The translations under genes and the position numbers were made by a program. Below are positions 19,278-28,754 of a stretch of 64,000 nucleotides of DNA, piece by piece. Position 1 is the first letter of the stretch. Each line of letters starts with the position of its first letter. A model generated the notes under the pieces. That model was not told the DNA's origin and ran no database searches. It saw only the letters and a program-made list of their open reading frames with translations. Origin of the DNA: Acidovorax radicis N35 (GTDB taxonomy: Bacteria; Pseudomonadota; Gammaproteobacteria; Burkholderiales; Burkholderiaceae_C); NCBI RefSeq assembly GCF_000204195.1, contig NZ_AFBG01000003.1, positions 1 through 64,000 on the forward strand. Reading direction: 5' to 3'.

Positions 19278-19301
19278 TATAATCGAGAATCATTCTCATT
19301 G
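19278..19301 (+). promoter_or_regulatory. Fur box overlapping a TATAAT -10 element
   Basis: AATCGAGAATCATTCTCATT (19281-19300) resembles the Fur consensus of tandem GATAAT-like hexamers, and TATAAT (19278-19283) overlaps its left edge. It ends 6 bp before the sigma-factor start codon, so iron-loaded Fur should block transcription of the sigma gene. The very short distance to the ATG implies a near-leaderless message or a start codon further in. Confidence 0.75.
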
Positions 19302-19306
19302 TCGTC

Positions 19307-19825
19307 ATGTCCGCAGCCCAGCACCCCCTGCACAGTCTTTACAGCGAACACCACGGCTGGCTGCAGGCTTGGCTGCGGCGGCGTCTGCGTTGCACACACG
19401 ACGCGGCCGATCTGGCGCAGGACACGTTTGTGAGGTTGCTGGCGCGCCCCACGTCGGCGGAGGGCAACGAAGTCCTGCGCGAGCCGCGGGCCTATCTCAC
19501 CACTGTGGCCAGGGGCCTGCTGGTGGACTTCTGGCGACGTGGCGAGCTGGAGCGCGCCTACCTGGCTGACTTGGCGCTACAGCCTGAGGTACTGCAGCCT
19601 TCGCCCGAAGAGCGCTTGGCTGCCATGCAGATGCTGAAGGCGGTGGACGTGCTGATGCAGGGCTTGACCCCCAAGACGCGCGCTGCCTGGCTGATGAGCC
19701 GCCTCGATGGCCTCACGCATGCCGAGATCGCAAAACAACTGCAGGTGTCGGTGCCGCGTGTGCGGCAGTTGCTGGAAAACGCGATGCGCCATGCCTATCG
19801 CCTGCGCTTCGGTGCGCCGCAGTGA
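19307..19825 (+). CDS. ECF sigma factor, FecI-like
   Basis: The product is 172 aa. Region 2 spans about residues 8-75 (LYSEHHGWLQAWLRRRLRC, HDAADLAQDTFVRLL, REPRAYLTTVARGLLVDFWRR) and region 4 about 105-165 (LTPKTRAAWLMSRLDGLTHAEIAKQL, VSVPRVRQLLENAMRHAY). It belongs to the iron-starvation FecI group and should direct RNA polymerase to a receptor promoter. It is preceded by a Fur box and followed, with a 4-bp GTGA overlap, by the fecR-like gene that controls its activity. Confidence 0.92.
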   Translation: MSAAQHPLHSLYSEHHGWLQAWLRRRLRCTHDAADLAQDTFVRLLARPTSAEGNEVLREPRAYLTTVARGLLVDFWRRGELERAYLADLALQPEVLQPSPEERLAAMQMLKAVDVLMQGLTPKTRAAWLMSRLDGLTHAEIAKQLQVSVPRVRQLLENAMRHAYRLRFGAPQ

Positions 19826-20877
19826 GCGCTGCTGGGACGCCCGGCCTTGGGTCCGGGGACGCAATGGACAACCTCCCGGTGCCGCCCGCTGTGCTCGATG
19901 CGGCCATTGCGTGGCAGTTGCGCGGGGGCGAAGGTGCCCGCAGACCGGCTGACACACAGGCGCTGAATGACTGGCTGGCTGCACACCCGGACCACGCCCG
20001 CGCCTGGCGTCAGCTGGGCGAGATCCATCACCAGCTCTCTGCCGCAGGGGGGCCCTCTGCACGCACTGCCGTGCTGCGCCGCACGCGGGCACCGGCGCGT
20101 GCCGTGCGCGCCGCACTGGGGGTGGCACTGGCCGTCACCTGCGGGGCGGCGATGCTGAACCATTTTCAGCCCGTGAGCCAGTTGCTGGCCGACCACCACA
20201 CGGGCACGGGCGAGCGCCGCACCATCGTGCTGGCGGACCAGACGGTCTTGCACCTGAACACCCGCAGCGCCGTGGACATCGCATTCAACAAAGACATGCG
20301 CGAAGTGCGGCTGCGCGCGGGTGAGGTGGCGGTGGAAACCAGCCATGCCAACCCCGCCGAGCAGCGGCCTCTCGTCGTGGTGACCGAGGACGGCAGCCTG
20401 CGTGCGCTGGGCACGCGTTTCGTCGTGCGTCGCTGGGCAAGGGGCGAGAGTGCAACCAGCAAGGACGGCGGCACCGAGGTCACCGTATTGCAGTCCGCCG
20501 TTGCAGCACGCCCGGCACGTTGCGCCATCACGCCGGTGGAGTTGTGCACGTCAGAGCGCATCGTGCCCAACGGGCAGGCCCTGCGTCTGCACGGCGGCCA
20601 GATGGAGTCGATCACGGCGCGGACAGACGCCGATGAGTGGAAGGACGGCATGCTGGTGGTGGACAACCAGCCGCTGGCCGAGGTGGTAGCCACTTTGGCG
20701 CGCCACCGTCCCGGCCATCTGGGCGTTGACCCTGCCATTGCAGGCCTGCGCGTCACCGGCACACTGCCGCTGGCCGACACCGACCAAGCGCTGCTGGCCC
20801 TGACGGCGGCGGTGCCGGTGGATGTTGCCTACATCACCCGCTGGTGGGTCACGCTGCAGCCGCGTATGTCGAAGTGA
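19822..20877 (+). CDS. FecR-like transmembrane sigma regulator
   Basis: The product is 351 aa from a GTG start overlapping the sigma gene's stop. The cytoplasmic N-terminus (AIAWQLRGGEGARR, LNDWLAAHPDHARAW) is the DUF4880 part that touches the sigma factor. One membrane segment lies about residues 95-115. The periplasmic FecR domain follows (GERRTIVLADQTVLHLNTRS, VRLRAGEVAVETSH), and the C-terminus resembles an STN/secretin fold (VVDNQPLAEVVATLARH). It relays receptor occupancy to the sigma factor. Order here is receptor-sigma-FecR, whereas sigma-FecR-receptor is the common order. Confidence 0.9.
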   Translation: MSAAGTPGLGSGDAMDNLPVPPAVLDAAIAWQLRGGEGARRPADTQALNDWLAAHPDHARAWRQLGEIHHQLSAAGGPSARTAVLRRTRAPARAVRAALGVALAVTCGAAMLNHFQPVSQLLADHHTGTGERRTIVLADQTVLHLNTRSAVDIAFNKDMREVRLRAGEVAVETSHANPAEQRPLVVVTEDGSLRALGTRFVVRRWARGESATSKDGGTEVTVLQSAVAARPARCAITPVELCTSERIVPNGQALRLHGGQMESITARTDADEWKDGMLVVDNQPLAEVVATLARHRPGHLGVDPAIAGLRVTGTLPLADTDQALLALTAAVPVDVAYITRWWVTLQPRMSK

Positions 20878-20890
20878 TCAGGGAAATATG

Positions 20891-20950
20891 AGTCAAATTG
20901 GCCTCTGGCGCTTTATGTATAAGCGCTAGCGGCTATATATTTGATAGTAA
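20891..20950 (+). repeat. Palindromic repeat copy 4
   Basis: This is a full-length copy: CAAATTGGCCTCTGGCGCTT, TATGTAT spacer region, AAGCGCTAGCGGCTATATAT, and the tail TTGATAGTAA. It shows the conserved prefix and tail clearly and can serve as the reference copy. Confidence 0.9.
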
Positions 20951-20994
20951 ATGTCTCTGGAGGCAATCGCGGGTAGCAAGCGCCAAAATCCAGA

Positions 20995-21091
20995 ACCAGA
21001 TACCCAATTGACAGCTCTAGGTATAAATCCTGAGTATCTGGTGCAAATTAGTATTTGTGATGACGATTGCAGTACCAATCGAGCATTGCAG
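20995..21091. promoter_or_regulatory. Candidate control region of the polyol operon
   Basis: The 230-bp leader holds a 9-bp inverted repeat, ACCAGATAC (20995-21003) and GTATCTGGT (21034-21042), with TTGACA (21008-21013) between the arms. A direct repeat ATTGCAG (21066-21072 and 21085-21091) is spaced about two helical turns. AraC-type activators commonly bind such direct repeats. Which of these MtlR uses is inference. Confidence 0.35.
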
Positions 21092-21178
21092 CATCGGTAT
21101 CGTTCAGTTCGTCAATGCCGTATGCCTGCACTGGCGTTGAACGGTCGATCCCATACCAATTACGAAGGAGACATTCCG

Positions 21179-22510
21179 ATGCCACATTCCCCCCGTGTTG
21201 TTGCTCCCCAGCGCCTCGCCCTGGCTGCTGCGCTGGCCCTGTCGCTGTGCGGCGCCGCCAGCGCGCAGACCGAACTGGTCATCGCCACCGTGAACAACGG
21301 CCACATGATCGAGATGCAAAAGCTCAGCAAGAACTTCGAGCAGGCGAACCCCGACATCAAACTCAAGTGGGTCACGCTCGAAGAAGGCGTGCTGCGCCAG
21401 CGCGTCACCACCGACATCGCCACCAAGGGCGGCCAGTTCGACGTGATGACCATCGGCATGTACGAGGCGCCCATCTGGGGCAAGAAGGGCTGGCTGCAGG
21501 AGCTCAAAACCGACGCCGCCTACGACGTGGACGACCTGCTGCCCGCCGTGCGCAACGGCCTGTCCATCGACGGCAAGCTGTTCGCCGCGCCGTTCTACGG
21601 TGAAAGCTCCATGCTCATGTACCGCAAGGACCTGGCCGACAAGGCCGGCGTGCAGGTGCCCGAGCGTCCCACCTGGCCGCAGATCAAGGACCTGGCCGCC
21701 AAGATGCACGACCCCAAGAACGGCGTGTACGGCATCTGCCTGCGCGGCAAGCCGGGCTGGGGCGACAACATGGCGTTTTTGACCACGCTGGTCAACACCT
21801 TCGGCGGCCAGTGGTTCGACATGCAGTGGAAGCCGCAGCTCGAATCCAAGCCCTGGAAGGACGCGATCACCTTCTACGTGGACCTGCTCAAGAACTACGG
21901 CCCGCCCGGCTCGTCGGCCAACAGCTTCAACGAGATCCTGGCGCTGACCAACTCCGGCAAGTGCGGCATGTGGGTGGACGCGACCATCGCAGCGTCGTTC
22001 GTGAGCGACCCCAAGCAGTCCAAGGTGGCCGACCAGATGGCGTTTGCCCAGGCCCCCACCATGAACACGCCCAAGGGTGCCAACTGGCTGTGGTCGTGGA
22101 ACCTGGCCATTCCGGCCGGTTCGAAAAAGGTCGACGCAGCGCAGAAGTTCATCACCTGGTCCACCAGCAAGGACTACATCCAGCTGGTCGCCAAGACCAA
22201 CGGCTGGGCCAACGTGCCCACCGGCACGCGCAAGAGCACCTACGCATCGCCTGAATTCCAGAAGGCCGCCCGCTTTGCCGCCGCCGAAAAGGTCGCGATC
22301 GACTCGGCCAACCCGACCGACTCGACCCTGCCCAAGAGCCCGTACGTGGGCGTGCAGTTCGCGGCGATTCCCGAGTTCCAGGCCATCGGCATCGCGGTGG
22401 GGCAGCAGATGAGCGCGGCACTGGCGGGCAAGACAACGGTGGATGCGGCACTGAAGGCATCGCAGGTGTCGGCTGACCGCGAAATGAAGAAGGCTGGCTA
22501 CTACAAATAG
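21179..22510 (+). CDS. mtlE: Polyol ABC transporter substrate-binding protein (MtlE/SmoE-like)
   Basis: The product is 443 aa. The ATG is set by GAAGGAG 8 bp upstream. The signal peptide ends ASAQ (about residue 27). It is a family-1 sugar-binding protein (ELVIATVNNGHMIEM; QANPDIKLKWVTLEEGVLRQ; GAPIWGKKGWLQEL-type region), most like the mannitol/sorbitol binders MtlE and SmoE. It works in the periplasm and delivers the polyol to the two permeases that follow. It is the first gene of a run of six rightward genes. The stop codon is the first base-paired part of a long hairpin, which could protect this message end and raise its level over the permeases. Sugar specificity is inferred from gene context. 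Confidence 0.88.
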   Translation: MPHSPRVVAPQRLALAAALALSLCGAASAQTELVIATVNNGHMIEMQKLSKNFEQANPDIKLKWVTLEEGVLRQRVTTDIATKGGQFDVMTIGMYEAPIWGKKGWLQELKTDAAYDVDDLLPAVRNGLSIDGKLFAAPFYGESSMLMYRKDLADKAGVQVPERPTWPQIKDLAAKMHDPKNGVYGICLRGKPGWGDNMAFLTTLVNTFGGQWFDMQWKPQLESKPWKDAITFYVDLLKNYGPPGSSANSFNEILALTNSGKCGMWVDATIAASFVSDPKQSKVADQMAFAQAPTMNTPKGANWLWSWNLAIPAGSKKVDAAQKFITWSTSKDYIQLVAKTNGWANVPTGTRKSTYASPEFQKAARFAAAEKVAIDSANPTDSTLPKSPYVGVQFAAIPEFQAIGIAVGQQMSAALAGKTTVDAALKASQVSADREMKKAGYYK

Positions 22511-22627
22511 GCATTCGTTCGGCTACTGCGCGGGCCGATCCGGGGCCGGTGTTCCTCGCCGTACGAGAGTACGGCTGCGGTACAGCGACCCCGCCTCGGC
22601 CCGCTCGCGACGCCGACTGAACGCCTA
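22508..22627. repeat. 120-bp imperfect palindrome between binding protein and permease genes
   Basis: The outer arms (TAGGCATTCGTTCGG at 22508 and its near complement ending 22627), middle arms (GCGCGGGCCGA / TCGGCCCGCTCGC) and a perfect centre (GCCGTAC-GAGA-GTACGGC, 22558-22575) fold into one long hairpin. No T-run follows, so it is more like an mRNA-stabilising or repeat element than a terminator. The left arm includes the mtlE stop codon. Confidence 0.8.
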
Positions 22628-22656
22628 TTCCCGCTGGACTTTTTTCTGAGGCTCCC

Positions 22657-23520
22657 ATGAACCGCCGCCTGCTCCCCCGCCTGCTGCTCACGCCAGCCAT
22701 GGCCACGCTCTTCCTGTGGATGATCGTGCCGCTGGTGATGACGATCTACTTCTCGCTCATCCGCTACAACCTCATGCAGCCCGACCAGACGGGCTTTGCG
22801 GGGCTGGAGAATTTCGAGTACTTCGTCACCGACCCATCGTTCGGCGCAGCGGTGTTCAACACCATCTTGCTGCTGGGCAGCGTGATCCTCATCACGGTGT
22901 TCTTCGGCGTGGCGATCGCGCTGCTCATCAACGAGCCTTTTCCGGGCCGGGGCATCGTGCGGGTGCTGCTGATCTCGCCGTTCTTCGTCATGCCCACGGT
23001 CAATGCACTGATGTGGAAGAACATGATGATGAACCCCATCTATGGCGTGCTCGCGCAGGTGTGGATCTTCTTTGGCGCAGCGCCGGTGGACTGGCTCACC
23101 GACCACCCGCTGTTCTCCGTCATCGTCATGGTGTCGTGGCAATGGCTGCCGTTCGCCACGCTGATCTTCATGACCGCGCTGCAGAGCATGAACCACGAGC
23201 AGCTGGAAGCCTCGCGCATGGACGGCGCCAACTACCTGCAGCAGCTGCGCTACCTGTACGTGCCGCACCTGGGCCGCTCGGTGGCCGTGGTGGTCATGAT
23301 CGAACTCATCTTTTTGCTCAGCATCTTTGCCGAGATCTACACGACCACGGCCGGCGGGCCGGGCGATGCGAGCACCAACGTCACCTTCCTGATCTTCAAG
23401 CAGGCGCTGCTCAACTTCGACGCGGGCGTGGCCTCGGCCGGGGCGCTGTTTGCAGTCGTGCTGGCCAACATCGCAGCGGTGTTTTTGATCCGCATGGTCG
23501 GCAAGAACCTCGACAAATAA
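22657..23520 (+). CDS. mtlF: Polyol ABC transporter permease MtlF-like
   Basis: The product is 287 aa, an inner-membrane binding-protein-dependent permease with six hydrophobic segments starting at about residues 18, 75, 105, 150, 205 and 260. The cytoplasmic EAA loop that docks the ATPase is EASRMDGANYLQQLRYLYVP (about 187-206). The ATG follows TGAGGC-rich sequence 6-10 bp upstream. Partners are the preceding binding protein, the following permease and the ATPase. Confidence 0.9.
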   Translation: MNRRLLPRLLLTPAMATLFLWMIVPLVMTIYFSLIRYNLMQPDQTGFAGLENFEYFVTDPSFGAAVFNTILLLGSVILITVFFGVAIALLINEPFPGRGIVRVLLISPFFVMPTVNALMWKNMMMNPIYGVLAQVWIFFGAAPVDWLTDHPLFSVIVMVSWQWLPFATLIFMTALQSMNHEQLEASRMDGANYLQQLRYLYVPHLGRSVAVVVMIELIFLLSIFAEIYTTTAGGPGDASTNVTFLIFKQALLNFDAGVASAGALFAVVLANIAAVFLIRMVGKNLDK

Positions 23521-23537
23521 GACAAGAGGCAACGCAC

Positions 23538-24386
23538 ATGACTGCAACCACCACACGACGCCGTTCCAAGTTTCCGCTGGGCCTGCTGGCCCTGCGCACC
23601 GCTGCCGCCTGGGGCGTGGCGCTGCTGCTGTTCTTTCCGCTGGGATGGCTGTTCCTCACCGCCTTCAAGACCGAGCTGCAGGCCATCGCGGTGCCGCCGC
23701 TGTTCGTCTTCACGCCCACGCTCGAGAACTTTCATGAAGTGCAAGAGCGCAGCGACTACCTGCTGTACGCCAAGAACTCGGTCATCACCAGCGTGCTGTC
23801 CACCCTGGTGGGGCTGATGCTGGCCGCGCCAGCGGCGTATGCCATGGCCTTCTTCAAGGGCAAGTACACCAAGGACATCCTCATGTGGATGCTGTCGACC
23901 AAGATGATGCCCGCCGTGGGCGCGCTGGTGCCGATCTACGTGCTGGCGCAAAAGAGCCACCTGCTCGACACGCAGCTCGCGCTGATCATCGTGTTCGCGC
24001 TGTCCAACCTGCCCATCATGGTCTGGATGCTGTACTCGCACTTCAAGGACATCCCGCACGAGATCCTGGAGGCCGCGCGCATGGACGGCGCCACGCTGTG
24101 GCAAGAGGTGCGCCTGGTGCTGCTGCCCCTGGGTATGGGCGGCCTGGCGTCCACCGGCCTCTTGTGCCTGGTGCTGTCGTGGAACGAAGCCTTCTGGAGC
24201 CTGAACCTCAGCGCCGCCAAGGCCGGCACGCTGGCCACGCTGATCGCGTCCTACTCCAGCCCCGAAGGCCTGTTCTGGGCCAAGCTGTCCGCCGCGTCGC
24301 TGATGGCCATTGCGCCCATCGTGGTGTTCGGCTGGTTCAGCCAGAAGCAGCTCGTTCAGGGTCTCACCTTCGGTGCCGTGAAGTAA
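23538..24386 (+). CDS. mtlG: Polyol ABC transporter permease MtlG-like
   Basis: The product is 282 aa, 17 bp after the first permease; AGAGGC precedes the ATG. There are six hydrophobic segments; the first is about residues 20-40. The EAA loop is EAARMDGATLWQEVRLVLLP (about 180-199). It pairs with MtlF to form the channel. The C-terminus QKQLVQGLTFGAVK is typical of MalG-type permeases, which contact the ATPase through it. Confidence 0.9.
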   Translation: MTATTTRRRSKFPLGLLALRTAAAWGVALLLFFPLGWLFLTAFKTELQAIAVPPLFVFTPTLENFHEVQERSDYLLYAKNSVITSVLSTLVGLMLAAPAAYAMAFFKGKYTKDILMWMLSTKMMPAVGALVPIYVLAQKSHLLDTQLALIIVFALSNLPIMVWMLYSHFKDIPHEILEAARMDGATLWQEVRLVLLPLGMGGLASTGLLCLVLSWNEAFWSLNLSAAKAGTLATLIASYSSPEGLFWAKLSAASLMAIAPIVVFGWFSQKQLVQGLTFGAVK

Positions 24387-24435
24387 CGCGCTGCTTTCCT
24401 ATCTAACGCAATCAAGATTTCAGGAACCTGATTCC

Positions 24436-25484
<1,049 letters not shown>

Positions 25485-25488
<4 letters not shown>

Positions 25489-26219
25489 GTGCCACGCAGA
25501 CTTTGCAAGGGCAGGTGGCGGCGGTCACCGGCGCTGCCTCGGGCATCGGGTTCGCCAGCGCGAAAGCCATGGCCGATGCCGGCGCGCGCGTGGTGCTGAT
25601 CGACCGCGACGAGGCCGCGCTGGCCAAGGCATGCGCCGCCATCGACCCCAGCGCCTTGCCGCTGGTGCTGGACCTGCTCGATGCCCAGCAGTGCGCCAGT
25701 CTGCTGCAGCGCACGCTGGCGCTCGCGGGGCGGCTCGACATCTTCCACGCCAACGCCGGGCTGTATGTGGGCGGCGACCTGGTGGATGCCGACCCTGATG
25801 CCATCGACCGCATGCTGAACCTGAACGTCAACGTGGTGATGAAGAACGTGCACAACGTGCTGCCCCACATGATCGAGCGCGGCCGGGGCGACATCATCGT
25901 CACCAGCTCGCTGGCCGCGCATTTCCCCACGCCGTGGGAGCCGGTCTACGCGTCGTCCAAGTGGGCGGTCAACTGCTTTGTGCAGACCGTGCGCCGCCAG
26001 GTGTTCAAGCACGGCATTCGCGTGGGCTCCATCTCGCCCGGGCCCGTCATCACCTCGCTGCTGGCCGACTGGCCCGCGGAAAAGCTCGCCGAGGCCAAGG
26101 CCAGCGGCAGCCTCATCGAGGCCTCCGAAGTGGCCGACGTGGTGCTCTTCATGCTCACCCGCCCGCGCGGCATGACCATCCGCGACGTCGTGATGATGCC
26201 CACGAATTTTGATCTCTGA
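25485..26219 (+). CDS. Short-chain dehydrogenase, probable polyol (sorbitol) dehydrogenase
   Basis: The product is 244 aa. It has a Rossmann nucleotide-binding motif TGAASGIG (about residues 15-22), an acidic residue at VVLIDRDE favouring NAD, HANAG (normally NNAG), catalytic Ser in VTSSLAAHF and YASSK (Tyr-x3-Lys, about 156-160). Position between an ABC ATPase and a mannitol dehydrogenase matches smoS of the Rhodobacter sorbitol operon, so oxidation of sorbitol or another polyol to a ketose is likely. The Asn-to-His change in HANAG is noteworthy but does not by itself remove activity. Confidence 0.83.
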
Positions 26220-26238
26220 ATACCCGTCTTCACGCACC

Positions 26239-27630
26239 ATGAATTTCATCCTGCATCTGGGCCTGGGCTCCTTCCACCGTGCCCACCAGGCCGTCTACGT
26301 TCACCAGCTGCGCCAGCAAGGTGACACGGGCTGGGCCATCGCGGGCGGCAACCTGCGCCCCGACATGGCCGACACCATCGCGGCCCTGCAGGCGCAGGGC
26401 GGCCGCTACACGCTGGAGACCGTCACGCCCCAGGGCGAGCGCAGCTACACCGTCATCGAATCCATACAGCGCGTGATCCCCTACCAGAACGACCTGGCCC
26501 CGCTGATCGCTGCAGGCGCCGACCCCGCCACGCGCATCATCAGCTTCACGGTGACCGAAGCGGGCTACTACCTCGATGCCCAGAACCAGCTCGACTGGTC
26601 CACGTTTGCCGACCTGCGCGCCGACCTCGCGGCCGTGGAAGCCGGCCAGGCCGGCCACACCATCTACGGCGGCCTCGTCAGCATCCTGCGCGCGCGCATG
26701 GCCTCGGGCGCCGGCCCCGTCACGCTGATGAACTGCGACAACCTGCGCCACAACGGCGACCGCTCGCGCAGTGGCCTGCTGCAGTTCATCGATGCACTGG
26801 GCGACGCAGAGCTCAAAGCCTGGGTGGTGCAGCACACCAGCAGCCCCAACGCCATGGTCGACCGCATCACCCCACGCCCCACGCCCGACGTGGCCGAGCG
26901 CGTGCGGGCAGCCACCGGCTGGGACGACAAGGCGGCGCTGATGGGCGAGAGCTTCATCCAGTGGGTCATCGAAGACCACTTCATCGCCGGCCGGCCCGAC
27001 TGGGAGGCCGTGGGCGTGGAGATGGTGCAGTCGGTGCAGGCGCACGAAGAGGCCAAGATCCGCCTGCTGAACGCCACCCACAGCTGCATTGCCTGGGCCG
27101 GCACGTTGGCGGGCTACCAGTACATCCACGAAGGCACGCACGATGCCGCCATCCGGCAGATGGCCTATGACTACGTCACCGACGATGCGATCCCCGTGTT
27201 GCTGCCATGCCCCATCGACCTGCAGGCCTACCGCGACGTGGTGCTGGACCGCTTCGGCAACCCCGCCATCGCAGACACCAACCAGCGCGTGGCCATGGAC
27301 GCGTTCTCCAAGATCCCCGGCATGATCGCGCCCACCATCCGCGACAAGCTGGCGCAGAGCGCGCCGTTTGACAGCGTGGCCATGCTGCCCGCGCTGTTCC
27401 TGGCCTACCTGCAGCGCTGGCACGCGGGGCAGATCCCCTACACCTACCAGGACCAGGCCATGGACCCGGCCGTGGCGCACGCCATCTGCGACGCCGCCGA
27501 CCCGGTCGCCGCGTTTGCGGCCGACACGACGCTGTGGGGCGAGATGGCCAGCCATCCGAAGCTGGTGGAAACCCTGCGCAAAGCCTACGCCCGCGTGTTG
27601 GTTTTTGTGGCGGACCGTGCGCAGGCCTGA
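26239..27630 (+). CDS. mtlD: Mannitol 2-dehydrogenase family polyol oxidoreductase
   Basis: The product is 463 aa from the ATG encoding MNFILHLGLGSFHRAHQAVY, a standard N-terminus for this long-chain family; a TTG 30 bp upstream would overlap the previous gene. NAD binding is at LGLGSFHRAH. Other signatures include TVTEAGYY, MNCDNLRHNG and the catalytic-Lys region with NATHSCIAWAG. Members oxidise D-mannitol to fructose, D-arabitol to xylulose or D-sorbitol to fructose. The xylulokinase and PfkB kinase downstream fit both products. The gene lies 19 bp after the short-chain dehydrogenase. Confidence 0.92.
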   Translation: MNFILHLGLGSFHRAHQAVYVHQLRQQGDTGWAIAGGNLRPDMADTIAALQAQGGRYTLETVTPQGERSYTVIESIQRVIPYQNDLAPLIAAGADPATRIISFTVTEAGYYLDAQNQLDWSTFADLRADLAAVEAGQAGHTIYGGLVSILRARMASGAGPVTLMNCDNLRHNGDRSRSGLLQFIDALGDAELKAWVVQHTSSPNAMVDRITPRPTPDVAERVRAATGWDDKAALMGESFIQWVIEDHFIAGRPDWEAVGVEMVQSVQAHEEAKIRLLNATHSCIAWAGTLAGYQYIHEGTHDAAIRQMAYDYVTDDAIPVLLPCPIDLQAYRDVVLDRFGNPAIADTNQRVAMDAFSKIPGMIAPTIRDKLAQSAPFDSVAMLPALFLAYLQRWHAGQIPYTYQDQAMDPAVAHAICDAADPVAAFAADTTLWGEMASHPKLVETLRKAYARVLVFVADRAQA

Positions 27631-27671
27631 TGCTGGTGTAACTTCAACGGACTGTCCGCCTACCCACTGCC

Positions 27672-28607
27672 ATGACCGTGAAAACGCCCATTGCCCCGCG
27701 CCAGACCAAACCCGAGCTGGAGCACGACTATGTGCGCTCGCCCGCGCTGGGCTACGAGTCGCCCGAGACGGCGGGCTTCATCCGCTGCCTGTCACACGGG
27801 TTTCCCACGCCGCTGGCGCGCTGGCACTACCACGATGAGTACGAGCTGCACCTCATCACCGCGACGTCGGGCAAGGTGTTCGTGGGCGACTGGATCGGGC
27901 AGTTCCAGCCCGGCCACCTGGTGCTGACCGGGCCGCGCCTGCCGCACAACTGGATCAGCATGGACCTGCCCGAAGGGGGCGTGCCGCTGCGCGACCTGGT
28001 GATCCAGTTCTCGCACGCGCCGCTGGTGGCCAGCAGCGAAACCATCCCCGAGCTGCGCGAGGTGCTGCCTCTGCTGGAGCGCGCGCGCCACGGCGTGGAG
28101 TTCTTTGGCATGGAAGCGCAGGCCCAAGACCACTGGCACCGCATCAAGGCGCGCCAGGGGCTGGCCCGGTTCGGCGCGTTCTGCGAATTCATGAGCGACC
28201 TGGCGCGCTGCACCGACTTTCGCCTGCTGTCGAGCACGCAGCTGCAAAGCGAGGACAACGATGCGCAACTGGACCAGATCAACGCCATCGTGAGCCGCAT
28301 CACCGACCATCTCGCCGACCCGCTCTCGGCGGCCGACCTGGCGCAGGAGCTGGGCATGACGGAAAGCCGTTTTTCGCGCTTCTTCCGCCGCGCCACTGGC
28401 AACACCTTCACCGACTTCGTGAACCTGGTGCGCGTGAACCGTGCTTGCCAGCTGCTGATGGAAACGGACCGCTACATCACCGACATTGCGTACGACGTGG
28501 GCTTCAACAACATGGCCAACTTCAACCGCCGGTTTCTGGACATCAAGGGCATGACGCCGAGCGAGTACCGCAAGCAGGGGGTGGGGCGGTATGGAAAGTC
28601 CCCCTGA
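27672..28607 (+). CDS. mtlR: AraC-family activator of the polyol genes (MtlR-like)
   Basis: The product is 311 aa. The N-terminal cupin-like sensing domain (RWHYHDEYELHLITATSGKV, GQFQPGHLVLTGPRLPHNW) is followed by two helix-turn-helix motifs (DPLSAADLAQELGMTESRFS and ITDIAYDVGFNNMANFNRRF). It should bind the polyol and activate the transporter-dehydrogenase operon. No strong Shine-Dalgarno is seen. The gene order mtlE-F-G-K-(SDR)-D-R-Y-Z parallels the Pseudomonas fluorescens mannitol/arabitol/glucitol system, where MtlR is an AraC-type activator. Confidence 0.88.
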   Translation: MTVKTPIAPRQTKPELEHDYVRSPALGYESPETAGFIRCLSHGFPTPLARWHYHDEYELHLITATSGKVFVGDWIGQFQPGHLVLTGPRLPHNWISMDLPEGGVPLRDLVIQFSHAPLVASSETIPELREVLPLLERARHGVEFFGMEAQAQDHWHRIKARQGLARFGAFCEFMSDLARCTDFRLLSSTQLQSEDNDAQLDQINAIVSRITDHLADPLSAADLAQELGMTESRFSRFFRRATGNTFTDFVNLVRVNRACQLLMETDRYITDIAYDVGFNNMANFNRRFLDIKGMTPSEYRKQGVGRYGKSP

Positions 28608-28613
28608 GTCGCT

Positions 28614-28654
28614 TGCAGCACCTTCCCCTTGAAAAGGGGGCGACGCCCTTGCTG
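28614..28654. repeat. Intergenic hairpin element between mtlR and the xylulokinase gene
   Basis: It is closed by CAGCA / TGCTG with an internal TTCCCCTT-GAA-AAGGGGG hairpin. From memory, similar G/C-run hairpins recur in Comamonadaceae intergenic regions. No T-run follows. The rest of the 147-bp gap shows nothing recognisable. Confidence 0.5.
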
Positions 28655-28754
28655 CGAAGTAGCCCTCGCTGGGCGTCCCTGGCCTGGAGCGCTCCCGTTG
28701 CAAGCTGCAGGGGCATTGCTTTCACTTTGATCCACTGACATTTGCCCATCATCC

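Noticed and set aside
19245-19283. TTGACG and TATAAT as a sigma-70 promoter for the sigma gene
   Set aside because: The spacer is 27 bp, too long; only the -10 with the Fur box is kept.
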